Origin: BOG-1112 sp964611335
GTDB taxonomy: Bacteria > Bdellovibrionota_B > Oligoflexia > Oligoflexales > Bog-1112
Direction of reading: 5' to 3'
NCBI GenBank assembly: GCA_964611335.1
Contig: CAZSXR010000004.1
Coordinates: 62,001-126,000 of the forward strand
DNA length: 64,000 nt
Shown: piece after piece, positions 26,473-36,382 of the stretch
Layout: each line of letters opens with the position of its first letter
Numbering within the stretch: the stretch's first letter is position 1
The notes under the pieces: generated by a model
Databases searched by the model: none
Seen by the model: only the letters and a program-made list of their open reading frames with translations
What the model was told of the DNA's origin: nothing
Translations under genes and position numbers: made by a program

Positions 26473-28953
26473 ATGAGTACAAAAAAAATTACAAATTTAG
26501 CTCCAAGTACCGCGAATCAAGAGATTTCTGGGCGTTTTGAGCCTTTGGAAGAACATGATGATATTCCCATTTTGATACTTCCAAAGATAGTTCTCTTTCC
26601 TGGCCAGACTCTGCCTATTTCATCACTCGATGGTTTGCGCGGTGTTGATTTTCAACTTGCCCAAAAGGGCTTGCTTCGCGTCGGCGTTCTTTCTCAAGTG
26701 GACGGCGGCTCTGAAACAGAACTTCAGCTTTCGCGCTTTGGGACGGAGGCTATAGTCACAGGACTTGTAAAACTTCATGACGGCGGGTTTGGCGCTATAC
26801 TCAAAGGTGTAAGGCGACTAATTGTTAATTCCATAACCAAGAAAAAATCTGGTTCTTATTCTGGACATGTCACCATACTCGGTGACAAGAGCTTCCGCAA
26901 AACTCCAACCTTTAACGCAAGTGTGAAGGTTTTAAAGAATCTCATCAGTAAAGTTATCAAACTGAACATGGCAATCTCACAAGAGACTATTGCACTCTTG
27001 TATACAACTGATGATCCCATATTGATTTGCGATCTCATAACGCCTTATCTATCTATTGCAACGAAGGAAAAGCTTGCGATTTTAAGTTCGCATGACTTTC
27101 GTCTACGCTTGAAACACATACTTAAATATCTGTCGCGCGAGGTAGAGCTTTTACAGCTTTCAACACGCATACAAGACGAAGTGCGTAATGACATGCAAGA
27201 GAATATGAAGAAAGCTTTTTTGCGTGAGCAGATCACAGCTATCAAGAGAGAATTGGGAGATCTTGATGGAGAAGTCGACGAGATCGAGGAGCTTCAAACG
27301 AAGTTTGATGCACTGACACTTTCTAAAGAAGCGAAAGCACTCGTCACTAAAGAGATGGAACGTCTCTCCATGATGCATCCAGGCTCACCTGAATATATGG
27401 TTTCGTGGAACTATCTGAATTGGATCAAAGACCTTCCTTGGGCTCAATCGGATTCAAAAAAGAATCTTGTTCCGACTCTTCCAAGTCTTGATAAGGCAGC
27501 AAGAGTTCTTGATAAAAGTCATTATGGCTTGCAGAAGGTTAAAGAACGTATTCTTGAATACATTGCCATCTTGCAGAGAAAAGGAAATCTGAATGGTCAG
27601 GTCCTTTTGTTATTAGGACCTCCAGGTGTTGGAAAAACTTCACTTGTGAAATCTATTGCGAAAGCATTGGATAGACCCTTTGTACAAATCTCTCTAGGTG
27701 GAGTGAAAGACGAAGCGGAAGTTAGAGGACATCGTCGAACCTATATTGGTGCAATGCCTGGAAAAATAATTCAAGCTATGAAGAGTGCGGGTAGAAAAGA
27801 TCCCGTAATCTTGCTAGACGAGATCGACAAGTCAGGAAGCGGAAACTCTATGCAGAGTGACCTTTCTTCTGCTCTTTTAGAAATTTTAGATCCTTGTCAG
27901 AACAAACAATTTACAGATCACTATTTGGGTTTTCCTTTTGATCTTTCCAAAGTTTTATTTATTACGACTGCAAACACTCTTGAAGGCATCAGCGCTCCCC
28001 TTTTAGATAGAATGGAGAGTATAGAACTTTCGAGTTACACTGAAACTGAAAAACTCCATATTGCAAAGACCTATATTATTCCGAGCATTCGCAAGGAATT
28101 GAATCTTTCTGCAAAAGAATTTTCTGTAGATGATACTGTATTTAGACTTGTCATCAGAAAATACACGAGAGAAGCAGGTGTACGTCAGTTACGTCGAGAT
28201 TTCTCAGCAATAGGTCGAAAACTTGTTCGACGAATCGTTGCTAAAAAGAAAGCAATCTCTGTAAATGAAAGCAACCTTCAGGAATTTCTTGGTCAGCCGC
28301 GATTTAGCGAAGAGCCTCATGCTTCTGTGCTTCCCTATGGTGTAGCGATTGGACTCGCATACACATCTTTCGGGGGAGATATCCTTTACATCGAGTCGCG
28401 CAAATCTCAAGCGATTGATGGCAAAGGATCGATGAATGTTACAGGAAGTTTAGGCAAGGTTATGAAAGAAAGCGTTCAAACTGCGTTTTCTTTTATTTTG
28501 TCTCAGTGTGTAAATCTCAAACTTCAACCTGAACTTGTCGAAAAATCTCATCTTCATATTCATTTTCCTGACGGATCCACTCCTAAAGATGGACCGAGTG
28601 CGGGTGTTGCCATTTTGTGCACACTTGTTAGTCTTTTTTCAGAACGCGCTATTCCTGCTTCTTTTGCAATGACTGGTGAAATCACTTTGCGCGGAAAAGT
28701 ACTTCCTGTTGGTGGTATAAAAGAAAAATTTCTTGCAGCTCATCGGTATGGCAAACGTGATATTATTTTTCCTCGCGAAAATTGGACGGATTTAGAAGAT
28801 CTTCCTTTGGATGTATTCAAAGACCTCAATCTTTATCCTATCGACAACATGATGGAAGCTCTCCTTATTACGGGCTTGCTTGAAGGGGTTGAAGGAATTA
28901 CAAAACCTAAAGCATCGCTTTACCAGAGACAAAGAACTTTAGAGATGGCTTGA
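26473..28953 (+). CDS. lon: ATP-dependent protease Lon
   Basis: Cytoplasmic AAA+ serine protease for misfolded and regulatory proteins. 826 aa. N-terminal LON substrate domain (ILPKIVLFPGQTLPI), AAA+ module with Walker A GPPGVGKTSLVKSIA and Walker B ILLDEIDK, and a C-terminal protease domain with the Ser in KDGPSAGVAIL and the catalytic Lys in GGIKEKFLAAHRYG. Length is usual. The 213 bases upstream hold no convincing heat-shock promoter that I can identify. The stop overlaps the next ATG. Confidence 0.97.
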   Translation: MSTKKITNLAPSTANQEISGRFEPLEEHDDIPILILPKIVLFPGQTLPISSLDGLRGVDFQLAQKGLLRVGVLSQVDGGSETELQLSRFGTEAIVTGLVKLHDGGFGAILKGVRRLIVNSITKKKSGSYSGHVTILGDKSFRKTPTFNASVKVLKNLISKVIKLNMAISQETIALLYTTDDPILICDLITPYLSIATKEKLAILSSHDFRLRLKHILKYLSREVELLQLSTRIQDEVRNDMQENMKKAFLREQITAIKRELGDLDGEVDEIEELQTKFDALTLSKEAKALVTKEMERLSMMHPGSPEYMVSWNYLNWIKDLPWAQSDSKKNLVPTLPSLDKAARVLDKSHYGLQKVKERILEYIAILQRKGNLNGQVLLLLGPPGVGKTSLVKSIAKALDRPFVQISLGGVKDEAEVRGHRRTYIGAMPGKIIQAMKSAGRKDPVILLDEIDKSGSGNSMQSDLSSALLEILDPCQNKQFTDHYLGFPFDLSKVLFITTANTLEGISAPLLDRMESIELSSYTETEKLHIAKTYIIPSIRKELNLSAKEFSVDDTVFRLVIRKYTREAGVRQLRRDFSAIGRKLVRRIVAKKKAISVNESNLQEFLGQPRFSEEPHASVLPYGVAIGLAYTSFGGDILYIESRKSQAIDGKGSMNVTGSLGKVMKESVQTAFSFILSQCVNLKLQPELVEKSHLHIHFPDGSTPKDGPSAGVAILCTLVSLFSERAIPASFAMTGEITLRGKVLPVGGIKEKFLAAHRYGKRDIIFPRENWTDLEDLPLDVFKDLNLYPIDNMMEALLITGLLEGVEGITKPKASLYQRQRTLEMA

Positions 28954-30116
28954 TGAAATCAATTTACGCTGATTACAATGCGAGCACTCCCTCCACTCCT
29001 GAGCACAATCGTAAAGTTGTATCTATACTCAACCAAACTCTCGCTAATCCTTCCAGCATCCATCATCTTGGTAGAAAAGCGAAACTAGCTCTCGAAGAAT
29101 CTCGACATCATGTCGCAGCACTCTTTGGCTCTGATAAAAATAAAATTATTTTTACATCCGGAGCAACGGAAGCAAACAACCTTGTTATCCAGGGTTTTGT
29201 GTATGAACATTTCTTCAAGACAAAGACAAAAACAGAAATTGTTATTACGGAAGGAGAACATTCTTCCGTGCGTCAGATTGTAGAGGTTCTTGAAAAACGT
29301 GGTTTGTGTAATGTGACATACATCCCTTTGAATACAATGGGATTCGTAGATCATTCTTCTGTATCACAATACATCAGCAAATCGACGCAATTAGTATGTC
29401 TGATCCATGTTAATAACGAAACAGGTGCGATCAATCCTCTTTCTAAATTATGTTCTACTATTCGAAAACACGCTCCCCATACACACATACATATTGACGC
29501 TGTTCAATCCTTTGGGAAAATGGACCTCACTTATTTCGCATCATCCACTATCGATTCTGCTTCTGCATCGGGACATAAAATTGGAGCCTTTAAGGGAGTC
29601 GGCTGTCTTTATGTTAAAAACCCAGTAAATCTTAGCCCCTTGATTTATGGTGGAGGTCAAGAACGCGGCTGGAGAGCTGGTACAGAAAATTTACCTGGCA
29701 TCATTTCTTTTGGAATTCGTGCAGAGGAGTTAATTGGTAAAAACACCTTGCCGGCCTTGGAACAGCTTCGTTCTTACCTTGTAGACGGTCTGCTTAAAAT
29801 TCCAGAAGTTCATCTTCATGGTGATCCCGCTCATTGCCTTCCCACAACTGTGAATTTTCATGTCGATGGTCTTAGGGGTGAAGAGTTATTGTTAACTTTT
29901 GACTCTGCAGGAATTGCTCTTTCAAATGGCAGTGCATGCTCTTCAGGAGGTGGGCGACCCAGTGGCGTTTTAAAAGCAATGGGTTATTCAGAAGAGATAG
30001 CAACCCATTCTGTCCGGGTTAGTTTTGGTGAAGCAAGTATGCAGGAAGACATTGATGCCATCTTAAAAACATTAGCAAACCTTGTGCGAGCAAAAAAACG
30101 TGCTAAGACTCAATAG
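28953..30116 (+). CDS. Cysteine desulfurase, IscS/NifS-like
   Basis: PLP enzyme that releases sulfur from cysteine for Fe-S or thio-nucleoside synthesis. 387 aa; the ATG at 28953 overlaps the lon stop (TGATG). Seen: YADYNASTPSTPEH, FTSGATEANNLVIQG, HIDAVQSFGK, the PLP-lysine in SASGHKIGAFKGVG, RAGTENLPGI and the active-site Cys loop NGSACSSGGGRPSG. The longer active-site loop after the Cys fits group I (IscS/NifS) enzymes. No IscU or scaffold gene is adjacent, so the physiological acceptor is unknown. Confidence 0.9.
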   Translation: MKSIYADYNASTPSTPEHNRKVVSILNQTLANPSSIHHLGRKAKLALEESRHHVAALFGSDKNKIIFTSGATEANNLVIQGFVYEHFFKTKTKTEIVITEGEHSSVRQIVEVLEKRGLCNVTYIPLNTMGFVDHSSVSQYISKSTQLVCLIHVNNETGAINPLSKLCSTIRKHAPHTHIHIDAVQSFGKMDLTYFASSTIDSASASGHKIGAFKGVGCLYVKNPVNLSPLIYGGGQERGWRAGTENLPGIISFGIRAEELIGKNTLPALEQLRSYLVDGLLKIPEVHLHGDPAHCLPTTVNFHVDGLRGEELLLTFDSAGIALSNGSACSSGGGRPSGVLKAMGYSEEIATHSVRVSFGEASMQEDIDAILKTLANLVRAKKRAKTQ

Positions 30117-30172
30117 AAGATCGTAAACGAAACTCATCATCTGAGTTCTCGATAAAGTGATAAGGTTGCGTG

Positions 30173-31459
30173 ATGACTCCTCGCTCTCATTTTTTTACCC
30201 TCTGGCTTGCGTGGCGTTACATCGTAGCGAAAAAAGGTAAAAGTCTTTCTTTTATGACCACAGTTTCCATCTGTGGTGTTGCCATTGGCGTAGCGGCTTT
30301 GGTCACTGTCCTTTCCGTGATGGGTGGTTTTGAATACGACCTGCGCAGTAAAATGTTTCGAGGCTTACCTCATTTTGAAATTTTTAATAAGGAAACATTG
30401 GCAGGTTTTAGCCTTCTAGAACATTCACTCGATAGCTTTAAAAAAATATATCCTGAAGCGGAAGCTGTTGAACCTTTCATCAAAGCAGATGTCGTTCTCA
30501 AACATCGTAAAAACCTAGCCTCTGCGACTCTTTTCGGCATTGACCCCCAACTCGGTGGAAAACTCTGGGGTTTTTTTTCAAACAAATTCGATGGGCAAAT
30601 TGACGAACTTGATCTGAAGAAAAAATCCTCAAACGAAAATTCTGAACTCGTCGGTGGCTTAATTCTTGGCGACAGCCTAGCTATCCAATTAGGGGTCAGT
30701 TATGGAGAGGAAGTTTTCATTCTGAGTCCCTATCCTAAAATCGGAGATGTTCTTAGCGGTGGGCAGATTTCAGGACGTTTTAAAGTCATAGGAATAGTGC
30801 AAACAGATAGTCCTCAAATCGATAGTAAGTACGCAATTGTATCTTTGACATCAGGTCGCAAATTTCTCCCTGACTATGATCCAACCTTGGAAAGTGAACA
30901 GTATGTTTCCGGTGTTGCCTTAAGTTTTGTTAATCCTGAACAGGTTACGGCTCTCAAAGACCGACTGAAAAAGTTCCCACACCTCGACGCGATCACATGG
31001 AAAGACACCAATAAATCTCTTCTCTTTGCACTCAAATTAGAAAAGTTCACTATGAGTGCCATCTTATTACTCATCGTTCTTGTTGCAGCTTTTTCCATAA
31101 GTGGGACCATCATGATGACCGTCTTTCACAGACGCAGTCAGATCGCACTCTTCTGCTCGTTGGGAATGTGTAAGGCGGATATCGCTAAAGTTTTTTTAGC
31201 GATTGGTTTTTTTATCGGAACTATCGGCGCTGTTATTGGCCTTATAATAGGACTTGGAATCTGCGTAGCGCTCTACTACTTTCAGTTCATTGATCTCCCT
31301 ACAGGTATTTACTTTTTGAGTAAATTGCCTGTACATTTCTTACCTACAGAATATGTGATCATTGCGCTTTGTTCTTGGATCTTAAGCATATTTGCGGCGT
31401 TTTATCCTTCTCTGGTCGCTGCAAGACAAGACCCGGGTGCACTGTTGAGGTATTTGTGA
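30173..31459 (+). CDS. lolC: Lipoprotein-releasing permease subunit LolC/LolE
   Basis: Inner-membrane MacB-type permease that, with LolD, extracts outer-membrane lipoproteins. 428 aa from ATG 30173 (AAGG upstream; a GTG directly precedes it). N-terminal LAWRYIVAKKGKSLSFMTT and VSICGVAIGVAALVTVLSVMGG is the conserved first helix of LolC/E; a periplasmic domain of about 220 residues follows; three C-terminal helices close the protein, ending DPGALLRYL. Only one permease gene accompanies lolD, suggesting a homodimeric LolF-type arrangement. Confidence 0.9.
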   Translation: MTPRSHFFTLWLAWRYIVAKKGKSLSFMTTVSICGVAIGVAALVTVLSVMGGFEYDLRSKMFRGLPHFEIFNKETLAGFSLLEHSLDSFKKIYPEAEAVEPFIKADVVLKHRKNLASATLFGIDPQLGGKLWGFFSNKFDGQIDELDLKKKSSNENSELVGGLILGDSLAIQLGVSYGEEVFILSPYPKIGDVLSGGQISGRFKVIGIVQTDSPQIDSKYAIVSLTSGRKFLPDYDPTLESEQYVSGVALSFVNPEQVTALKDRLKKFPHLDAITWKDTNKSLLFALKLEKFTMSAILLLIVLVAAFSISGTIMMTVFHRRSQIALFCSLGMCKADIAKVFLAIGFFIGTIGAVIGLIIGLGICVALYYFQFIDLPTGIYFLSKLPVHFLPTEYVIIALCSWILSIFAAFYPSLVAARQDPGALLRYL

Positions 31460-32157
31460 GTCCTGATATTCCAAACGAAGTTATAGTTCTTAAAGACATA
31501 CACAAAGTGTATCACGTGGAGGCGCAGTCTGTTCAAGCGCTGCGTGGTGTGAGTTTGAGTGTAAAAAAAAATCAGATCGTCGGAATTATTGGACGTTCAG
31601 GTTCTGGAAAAAGCACACTTCTTCACATCATAGGAACTCTAGACAAACCTACACATGGTAAGGTCTGGCTCAACGGAACAGACATGTCGACTCTGAGCGA
31701 CAAACCTCAATCCCTTTTTCGTAATCGTTCCTTGGGTTTCGTTTTTCAAATGCGAAATCTTTTTAATGAATTTTCCGCTCTTGAAAACGTTATGCTTCCA
31801 GGCCTTATAGCTGGTCTGCCAAAGCCTATGGTCAAAGAAAAAGCTGTGAAAATGCTCAAAGCTGTAGGGTTGCCGCACAGGGAGCAACACAGGCCTGGAG
31901 AACTTTCGGGGGGTGAACAACAGAGGGTTACCATTGCGCGAGCGCTCTTGATGACACCACCTATACTACTTGCGGATGAACCTACAGGAAATTTGGACAA
32001 ACACACAAGTCTTGCGATACAAAGTTTACTGCTTGAGCTTTGTGAAACATATAAAACAACCATGCTTTTAGTAACTCATGATCTGGATCTTGCAAGTCGC
32101 TTGCCTCACCAAATTGTGATGGAAGATGGAATGATTATGGATAGGGGTGATCTTTGA
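31456..32157 (+). CDS. lolD: Lipoprotein-releasing system ATPase LolD
   Basis: ABC ATPase powering lipoprotein release. 233 aa from a GTG at 31456 that overlaps the lolC stop (GTGA); GAGG lies 6 bases upstream. Longer in-frame starts would sit inside lolC without a site. Walker A GRSGSGKSTLLHIIG, Q-loop FVFQMRNLF, signature LSGGEQQRVTIARALL, Walker B ILLADEPTGNLD and H-loop LVTHD. The MacB/LolD-type GTLDKPT segment supports LolD over other ABC ATPases. Confidence 0.93.
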   Translation: MSPDIPNEVIVLKDIHKVYHVEAQSVQALRGVSLSVKKNQIVGIIGRSGSGKSTLLHIIGTLDKPTHGKVWLNGTDMSTLSDKPQSLFRNRSLGFVFQMRNLFNEFSALENVMLPGLIAGLPKPMVKEKAVKMLKAVGLPHREQHRPGELSGGEQQRVTIARALLMTPPILLADEPTGNLDKHTSLAIQSLLLELCETYKTTMLLVTHDLDLASRLPHQIVMEDGMIMDRGDL

Positions 32158-34457
32158 AGTTTATTAGATATTTCATCTTTTTGTTGCTGCTTTCCAATAC
32201 TCTCAATGCCGCTGTGATTACAGACATCATCACAGAAGGGAACACAAGGGTAGAATCCGATGCCATACTCGGAATTCTGTCTTTGAAAAAAGGGAGTCCT
32301 CTTAACCCTCAATCTGTTGCAAAAGACATCAAATCACTTTTCGAACTCGGATATTTCTCAGACATTCGTATTTTCAAAATGGAAACTGAAAAAGGGACCA
32401 TCGTAAAAATCAAAGTTGTTGAAAAACCAGCGATTGTTAACATCCGATTTGAAGGTTTAGACGAGCTCAAAGAGGATGATTTTAAAACCCTTCTTGACAC
32501 AAAAACCTTTATGATTGTGAAAGAAGGAACGATCGCAAACGATGTTCGAAAAATTGAAAAAAAATATGCTGAAAAAGGGTTCTATTTAGCGAAAGTCGAT
32601 TACAAACTTGAAGAAAAAAATGCGAACGAAGTTGAACTTGTTTTTATAGTGGATGAAAAGGGGAAAGTCTTAGTAGGGGATGTTCATCTTTTCGGAAATC
32701 ATTATTTTTCAGATAGTGAATTGATCGAAAATCTTGCAACAAGACCCTATACGCGTGCAGGAGCTTACGGTTCTGGTTCTCTCTTTCAAAAAGAATATTT
32801 GAATAGAGATGTTGAGTTCCTTTCTTTTTATTACAAAGACAACGGTTTTGCGAATGTCAAAGTTTCCAAACCCATTACAGTTATGGATTCGGATCAGAAA
32901 TTTGTACGCGTGAGTTTTCAGTTGGAAGAAGGCTTACAGTACAACATAGGGACACTCAGCACTTCCGAAGATGGCGTTGAGAGATTGATTCCCGAAGAAG
33001 ACTTACTCAAAGTTATGCAGCTCAAATCTTCACAGTTATTTCGTTATTCGAAATTTGTAAAAGATGTAGAACTTCTCGTCGATAAATACGGAGATTTAGG
33101 ATATGCCTACGCAGATGTAAATCCCCGCACAATATTTCATGACGACACGAAAACAGTCGATATTCATTTCGAAGTCACTAAGGGTGAAAAAGTCTATTTC
33201 GGTGAAATTGTCATCAGTGGAAATACAAAAACGAGAGACAATGTCATACGAAGGGAATTTGCTGTCAATGAAAGTGAACTCTATAGCGGAACCAAACTCA
33301 CGAAATCAAAAGCGGATGTAAACAGACTTGGCTTCTTCGAAGAAGTTCAAGTTTTAAAAGAACGTCAAGCAGACAAAGAAGATGTCATTGATCTTAAAAT
33401 TAAAGTTAAAGAGAAACCAACAGGCCAAGTGCAGGCCTCTCTCGGTTATTCCCCTGGCGGAGAGCGTAGAGCTTCCTGGTTTGGTCAAGCTCGTTATGAT
33501 GAAAAAAATCAATCAGGTCGTGCATGGACTAGTTCCTTCACGGGCCGTTATGCAAATATAAAAGATTGGGACCTTGAAGCTGGAATCAGCGATCCGAAAG
33601 TTTACGACAGCCCATGGTCTTTAGGTCTCTCTGTTGCAGAACGCAGACTAACGAGAATCTATACTTCAGAAATCGAAATTCCTGAATCTCAATCCAGCAT
33701 AGGTTTGACTGTAGGTCGAGATATCATCGAACTTGTCAGAGGCTTCCTTACACTTCGACACACCTATACCAAACAATTGAAACAGGTTTTCGTATTTGAA
33801 GGTTTCGTATCTCAGGGTGTTAAAAACACTATGGTACTGGGATTGAGTCGAAAAGATCTCGACAATAATCTTGATCCAACTCAAGGAAATTGGGTTTCTG
33901 TTTCTCATGCGATCAATGGAGGACCCTTGCGTGGAGACTTTCAATATATGGAAAGTCTCGGTGATGCATGGTTGTATTTACCTGTCGATTTCACAGAAAC
34001 TTACCGAACATACTTCCGTTTACGAGGGGTAATGGGGAAACTTTGGTCCTTCAGAGATCAGGCTATCCCCCCCTCCGAACGCTATAGGTTAGGGGGTTAT
34101 GATAACCTTAGAGGTTACGCATATGGGACCGTAAGTCCTCAAGACCGAAGGATCAAAACACCGCTAAACGGCTATTATGATTACTATTTGGGGGGAGATA
34201 AGGAATTATATTTCCAATTCGAGTATATTGTTCCTCTGATTCCAAAAGCAGGGATTAAGGCTGTTTTCTTTGCAGATGCTGGTCGTACCTATCTGGAAGA
34301 AGAAGGTTTTGTTCTTGAAAATTTGAAAAAAGATGTAGGATTTGGTTTCCGCTGGTTGACTCCCATCGCACCTTTCCGTTTTGAATGGGCTTATCCTTAC
34401 ATCGATGAGAAGCGTACTTTTGGTGACTTGCAGTTTATTTTCACACTTGGCTATTAG
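32154..34457 (+). CDS. bamA: Outer-membrane protein assembly factor BamA
   Basis: Central subunit of the BAM complex, inserting beta barrels in the outer membrane. 767 aa. Starts at TTG 32154 overlapping the lolD stop, with AGGGG 7 bases upstream. Signal peptide YFIFLLLLSNTLNAA, five POTRA domains (about residues 20-400, each with patterns like ITEGNTRVESDAI and GNTKTRDNVIRRE), then the Omp85 barrel. The lid-loop VRGF-type motif corresponds to the YRLGGYDNLRGYAYG segment. It ends FIFTLGY. Confidence 0.95.
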   Translation: MKFIRYFIFLLLLSNTLNAAVITDIITEGNTRVESDAILGILSLKKGSPLNPQSVAKDIKSLFELGYFSDIRIFKMETEKGTIVKIKVVEKPAIVNIRFEGLDELKEDDFKTLLDTKTFMIVKEGTIANDVRKIEKKYAEKGFYLAKVDYKLEEKNANEVELVFIVDEKGKVLVGDVHLFGNHYFSDSELIENLATRPYTRAGAYGSGSLFQKEYLNRDVEFLSFYYKDNGFANVKVSKPITVMDSDQKFVRVSFQLEEGLQYNIGTLSTSEDGVERLIPEEDLLKVMQLKSSQLFRYSKFVKDVELLVDKYGDLGYAYADVNPRTIFHDDTKTVDIHFEVTKGEKVYFGEIVISGNTKTRDNVIRREFAVNESELYSGTKLTKSKADVNRLGFFEEVQVLKERQADKEDVIDLKIKVKEKPTGQVQASLGYSPGGERRASWFGQARYDEKNQSGRAWTSSFTGRYANIKDWDLEAGISDPKVYDSPWSLGLSVAERRLTRIYTSEIEIPESQSSIGLTVGRDIIELVRGFLTLRHTYTKQLKQVFVFEGFVSQGVKNTMVLGLSRKDLDNNLDPTQGNWVSVSHAINGGPLRGDFQYMESLGDAWLYLPVDFTETYRTYFRLRGVMGKLWSFRDQAIPPSERYRLGGYDNLRGYAYGTVSPQDRRIKTPLNGYYDYYLGGDKELYFQFEYIVPLIPKAGIKAVFFADAGRTYLEEEGFVLENLKKDVGFGFRWLTPIAPFRFEWAYPYIDEKRTFGDLQFIFTLGY

Positions 34458-34475
34458 CCATAACATGAGGTTCTT

Positions 34476-35102
34476 ATGAAGATGAAATTTTTAGTAAAAT
34501 TAAATTCTGTTCTTCTTCCTTTCGCATTATCCGCAGTTTGTTTAGCAACTGACAAAAATACAGATGAACAAAAAACGCAAACACAATCTCCACGATTCGG
34601 GATCGTTGACATGCAACGCATCATACTTACAGTCGATGAAGGTAAAGACGCTCGAGCAGGTTTAGAAAAAGAAATCAAAGCAAAAGAAGAAGAGTTCAAG
34701 AAAAGAAAAGAAGGACTCGATAAGCTCAACAAAGAATGGAAAGAAGAAGCTCCCATCTTGAGCGAAGAAGCACGCGCGAGGAAGCAACAAGATTTCCAAG
34801 ATAAAGTCGTCGAATTTCGTAACGATGAGATGACATTTCAAAATCAAATCAAACAAAAAGAAGGTCAAGCAACTCAGCGTATTGCGATGAAGGTTACAAG
34901 CTTGGTCGATAGTTTGGTTAAAAATGAAAACATCGATGCCGTTTTTGAAGTCAACAGCTCTGGTTTGCTCTATGTTAAAAATCCAGTCGATCTCACCGAA
35001 AGTGTGATTAAGAAATATAATGAAACTGCAAAATTAGAGAAGAAAACAAAAGGCGTTACGAAGGAAGCTTCAAAACCTGTTACAGATAAAAAGAATCTCT
35101 AA
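34476..35102 (+). CDS. skp: Periplasmic chaperone OmpH/Skp family
   Basis: Trimeric chaperone for unfolded outer-membrane proteins. 208 aa: signal peptide ending in FALSAVCLA, strand FGIVDMQRIILTVDEG, then a long charged coiled coil (about residues 60-150) forming the jellyfish tentacles, and a C-terminal strand region (VFEVNSSGLLYVKNPVDLT). A Lys-rich tail follows the usual end. GAGG lies 5 bases upstream of the ATG. Placement directly after bamA is the common order. Confidence 0.9.
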   Translation: MKMKFLVKLNSVLLPFALSAVCLATDKNTDEQKTQTQSPRFGIVDMQRIILTVDEGKDARAGLEKEIKAKEEEFKKRKEGLDKLNKEWKEEAPILSEEARARKQQDFQDKVVEFRNDEMTFQNQIKQKEGQATQRIAMKVTSLVDSLVKNENIDAVFEVNSSGLLYVKNPVDLTESVIKKYNETAKLEKKTKGVTKEASKPVTDKKNL

Positions 35103-35125
35103 TTTTTTCCTCCCAAGGATCTCTT

Positions 35126-35572
35126 ATGGAAACACCTAAATTTGAACTTCCACTCGATGTTGTGGCTATTCAGAAAATCATTCCTCATCGTTATCCCTTC
35201 CTCCTTATTGATAAGGTAACTGCACTCGTTCCTGGCAAGAGTGTTGTTGCCCTTAAAAATGTATCGATTTCAGATCCGATCTTACAAGGTCACTTTCCAG
35301 GGAAACCTATATACCCTGGTGTATTAATGGTCGAGGGTATCGCTCAAGCAGCGGGTGTCCTTGGTGTGTTATCTGTCGACGAAAAAGTGGAGACTGTTCT
35401 GTTGGGTGCTATTCAGGAAGCCCGCTTTCGTCGCATTGTAGAACCTGGAACAACTCTGCGATACGAAGTCACTTTGGAAAAGCAAAGAGGTGGGTTCTGT
35501 TGGTTTAAAGGAAGTGCATACGTAGACCAAGAAATTGCTGTAAACGTTACATTTTCAGCGCTAATGAAATAG
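35126..35572 (+). CDS. fabZ: 3-hydroxyacyl-ACP dehydratase FabZ
   Basis: Hot-dog fold dehydratase of type II fatty-acid synthesis, supplying acyl chains including those for lipid A. 148 aa. IPHRYPFLLIDKV (with the catalytic His) and GHFPGKPIYPGVLMVEG followed by IAQAAG (with the catalytic Glu) are signature segments. It sits between skp and lpxA, where lpxD normally also occurs; lpxD is not present here. Confidence 0.97.
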   Translation: METPKFELPLDVVAIQKIIPHRYPFLLIDKVTALVPGKSVVALKNVSISDPILQGHFPGKPIYPGVLMVEGIAQAAGVLGVLSVDEKVETVLLGAIQEARFRRIVEPGTTLRYEVTLEKQRGGFCWFKGSAYVDQEIAVNVTFSALMK

Positions 35573-35593
35573 GTCCATAGAGAAAGGCTGAAC

Positions 35594-36382
35594 GTGAGTA
35601 GAAAAGAACTAAAAATCCATCCGACTGCTGTTATCGAAGACGGAGCAGAGATCGGTGTGGGTGTGGAAATTGGAGCATATTCTGTCATCGGTTCTAAAGT
35701 TATTCTGGAAGATGGGGTCAAACTCGGCTCACATGTTTGTATCAGCGGAAGATCTCACATCGGTGCACGTACTCAAGTCTGGCCTTTTGCAAGTTTAGGG
35801 ACAAGCCCCCAAGATCTGAAATATCGAGGAGAAGACACTGCTTTTATTTGCGGTGAAGACAACATGTTCCGTGAATATGTCACCGTCTCGATTGGAACGG
35901 AAGGTGGTGGAGGTCTTACATCGATAGGTTCCAACAATCTTTTTATGGCCAGTACACACATTGCTCACGATTGTAGAATCGGGAATCGATGCATTCTTGC
36001 AAACGGAGCGACACTTGCAGGTCACATCGAAGTCGATGACGGAGCCGTGATCGGTGGTCTTGCAGCAATACATCAATTCGTTAAAATTGGTTCTTTAGCT
36101 ATGCTTGGTGGAGGGTCCATGGTTGCACAAGATGTTCCTCCTTTCGTGATGGTCTCTGGTGATCGTGCAAAACCTATAGGTCTGAATAAAACCGGCATCG
36201 AACGTGCAAAATTCTGCGATACAACTGTTGCCAATATCAAAAAAATGTACAAATCCCTTTATCTCTCTTCTCTTTCTTTAGAAGATGCAAAAAAAGAAAT
36301 TCTCAAGCTCACTTCTGAAGGTAACGAAATAAAAATTTTCATCGATTTCCTCAACCGAAGTAGTCGAGGTGTTTGCCGTTGA
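35594..36382 (+). CDS. lpxA: UDP-GlcNAc O-acyltransferase LpxA
   Basis: First step of lipid A synthesis. 262 aa. GTG start at 35594. Left-handed beta-helix of hexapeptide repeats from IHPTAVIEDGAEIG through MLGGGSMVAQDVPPF; the catalytic His is in HIAHDCRIGNRC. The GDRAKPIGLNKTGIERAKF segment begins the C-terminal helical domain typical of LpxA. The stop overlaps the lpxB start. Confidence 0.96.
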   Translation: MSRKELKIHPTAVIEDGAEIGVGVEIGAYSVIGSKVILEDGVKLGSHVCISGRSHIGARTQVWPFASLGTSPQDLKYRGEDTAFICGEDNMFREYVTVSIGTEGGGGLTSIGSNNLFMASTHIAHDCRIGNRCILANGATLAGHIEVDDGAVIGGLAAIHQFVKIGSLAMLGGGSMVAQDVPPFVMVSGDRAKPIGLNKTGIERAKFCDTTVANIKKMYKSLYLSSLSLEDAKKEILKLTSEGNEIKIFIDFLNRSSRGVCR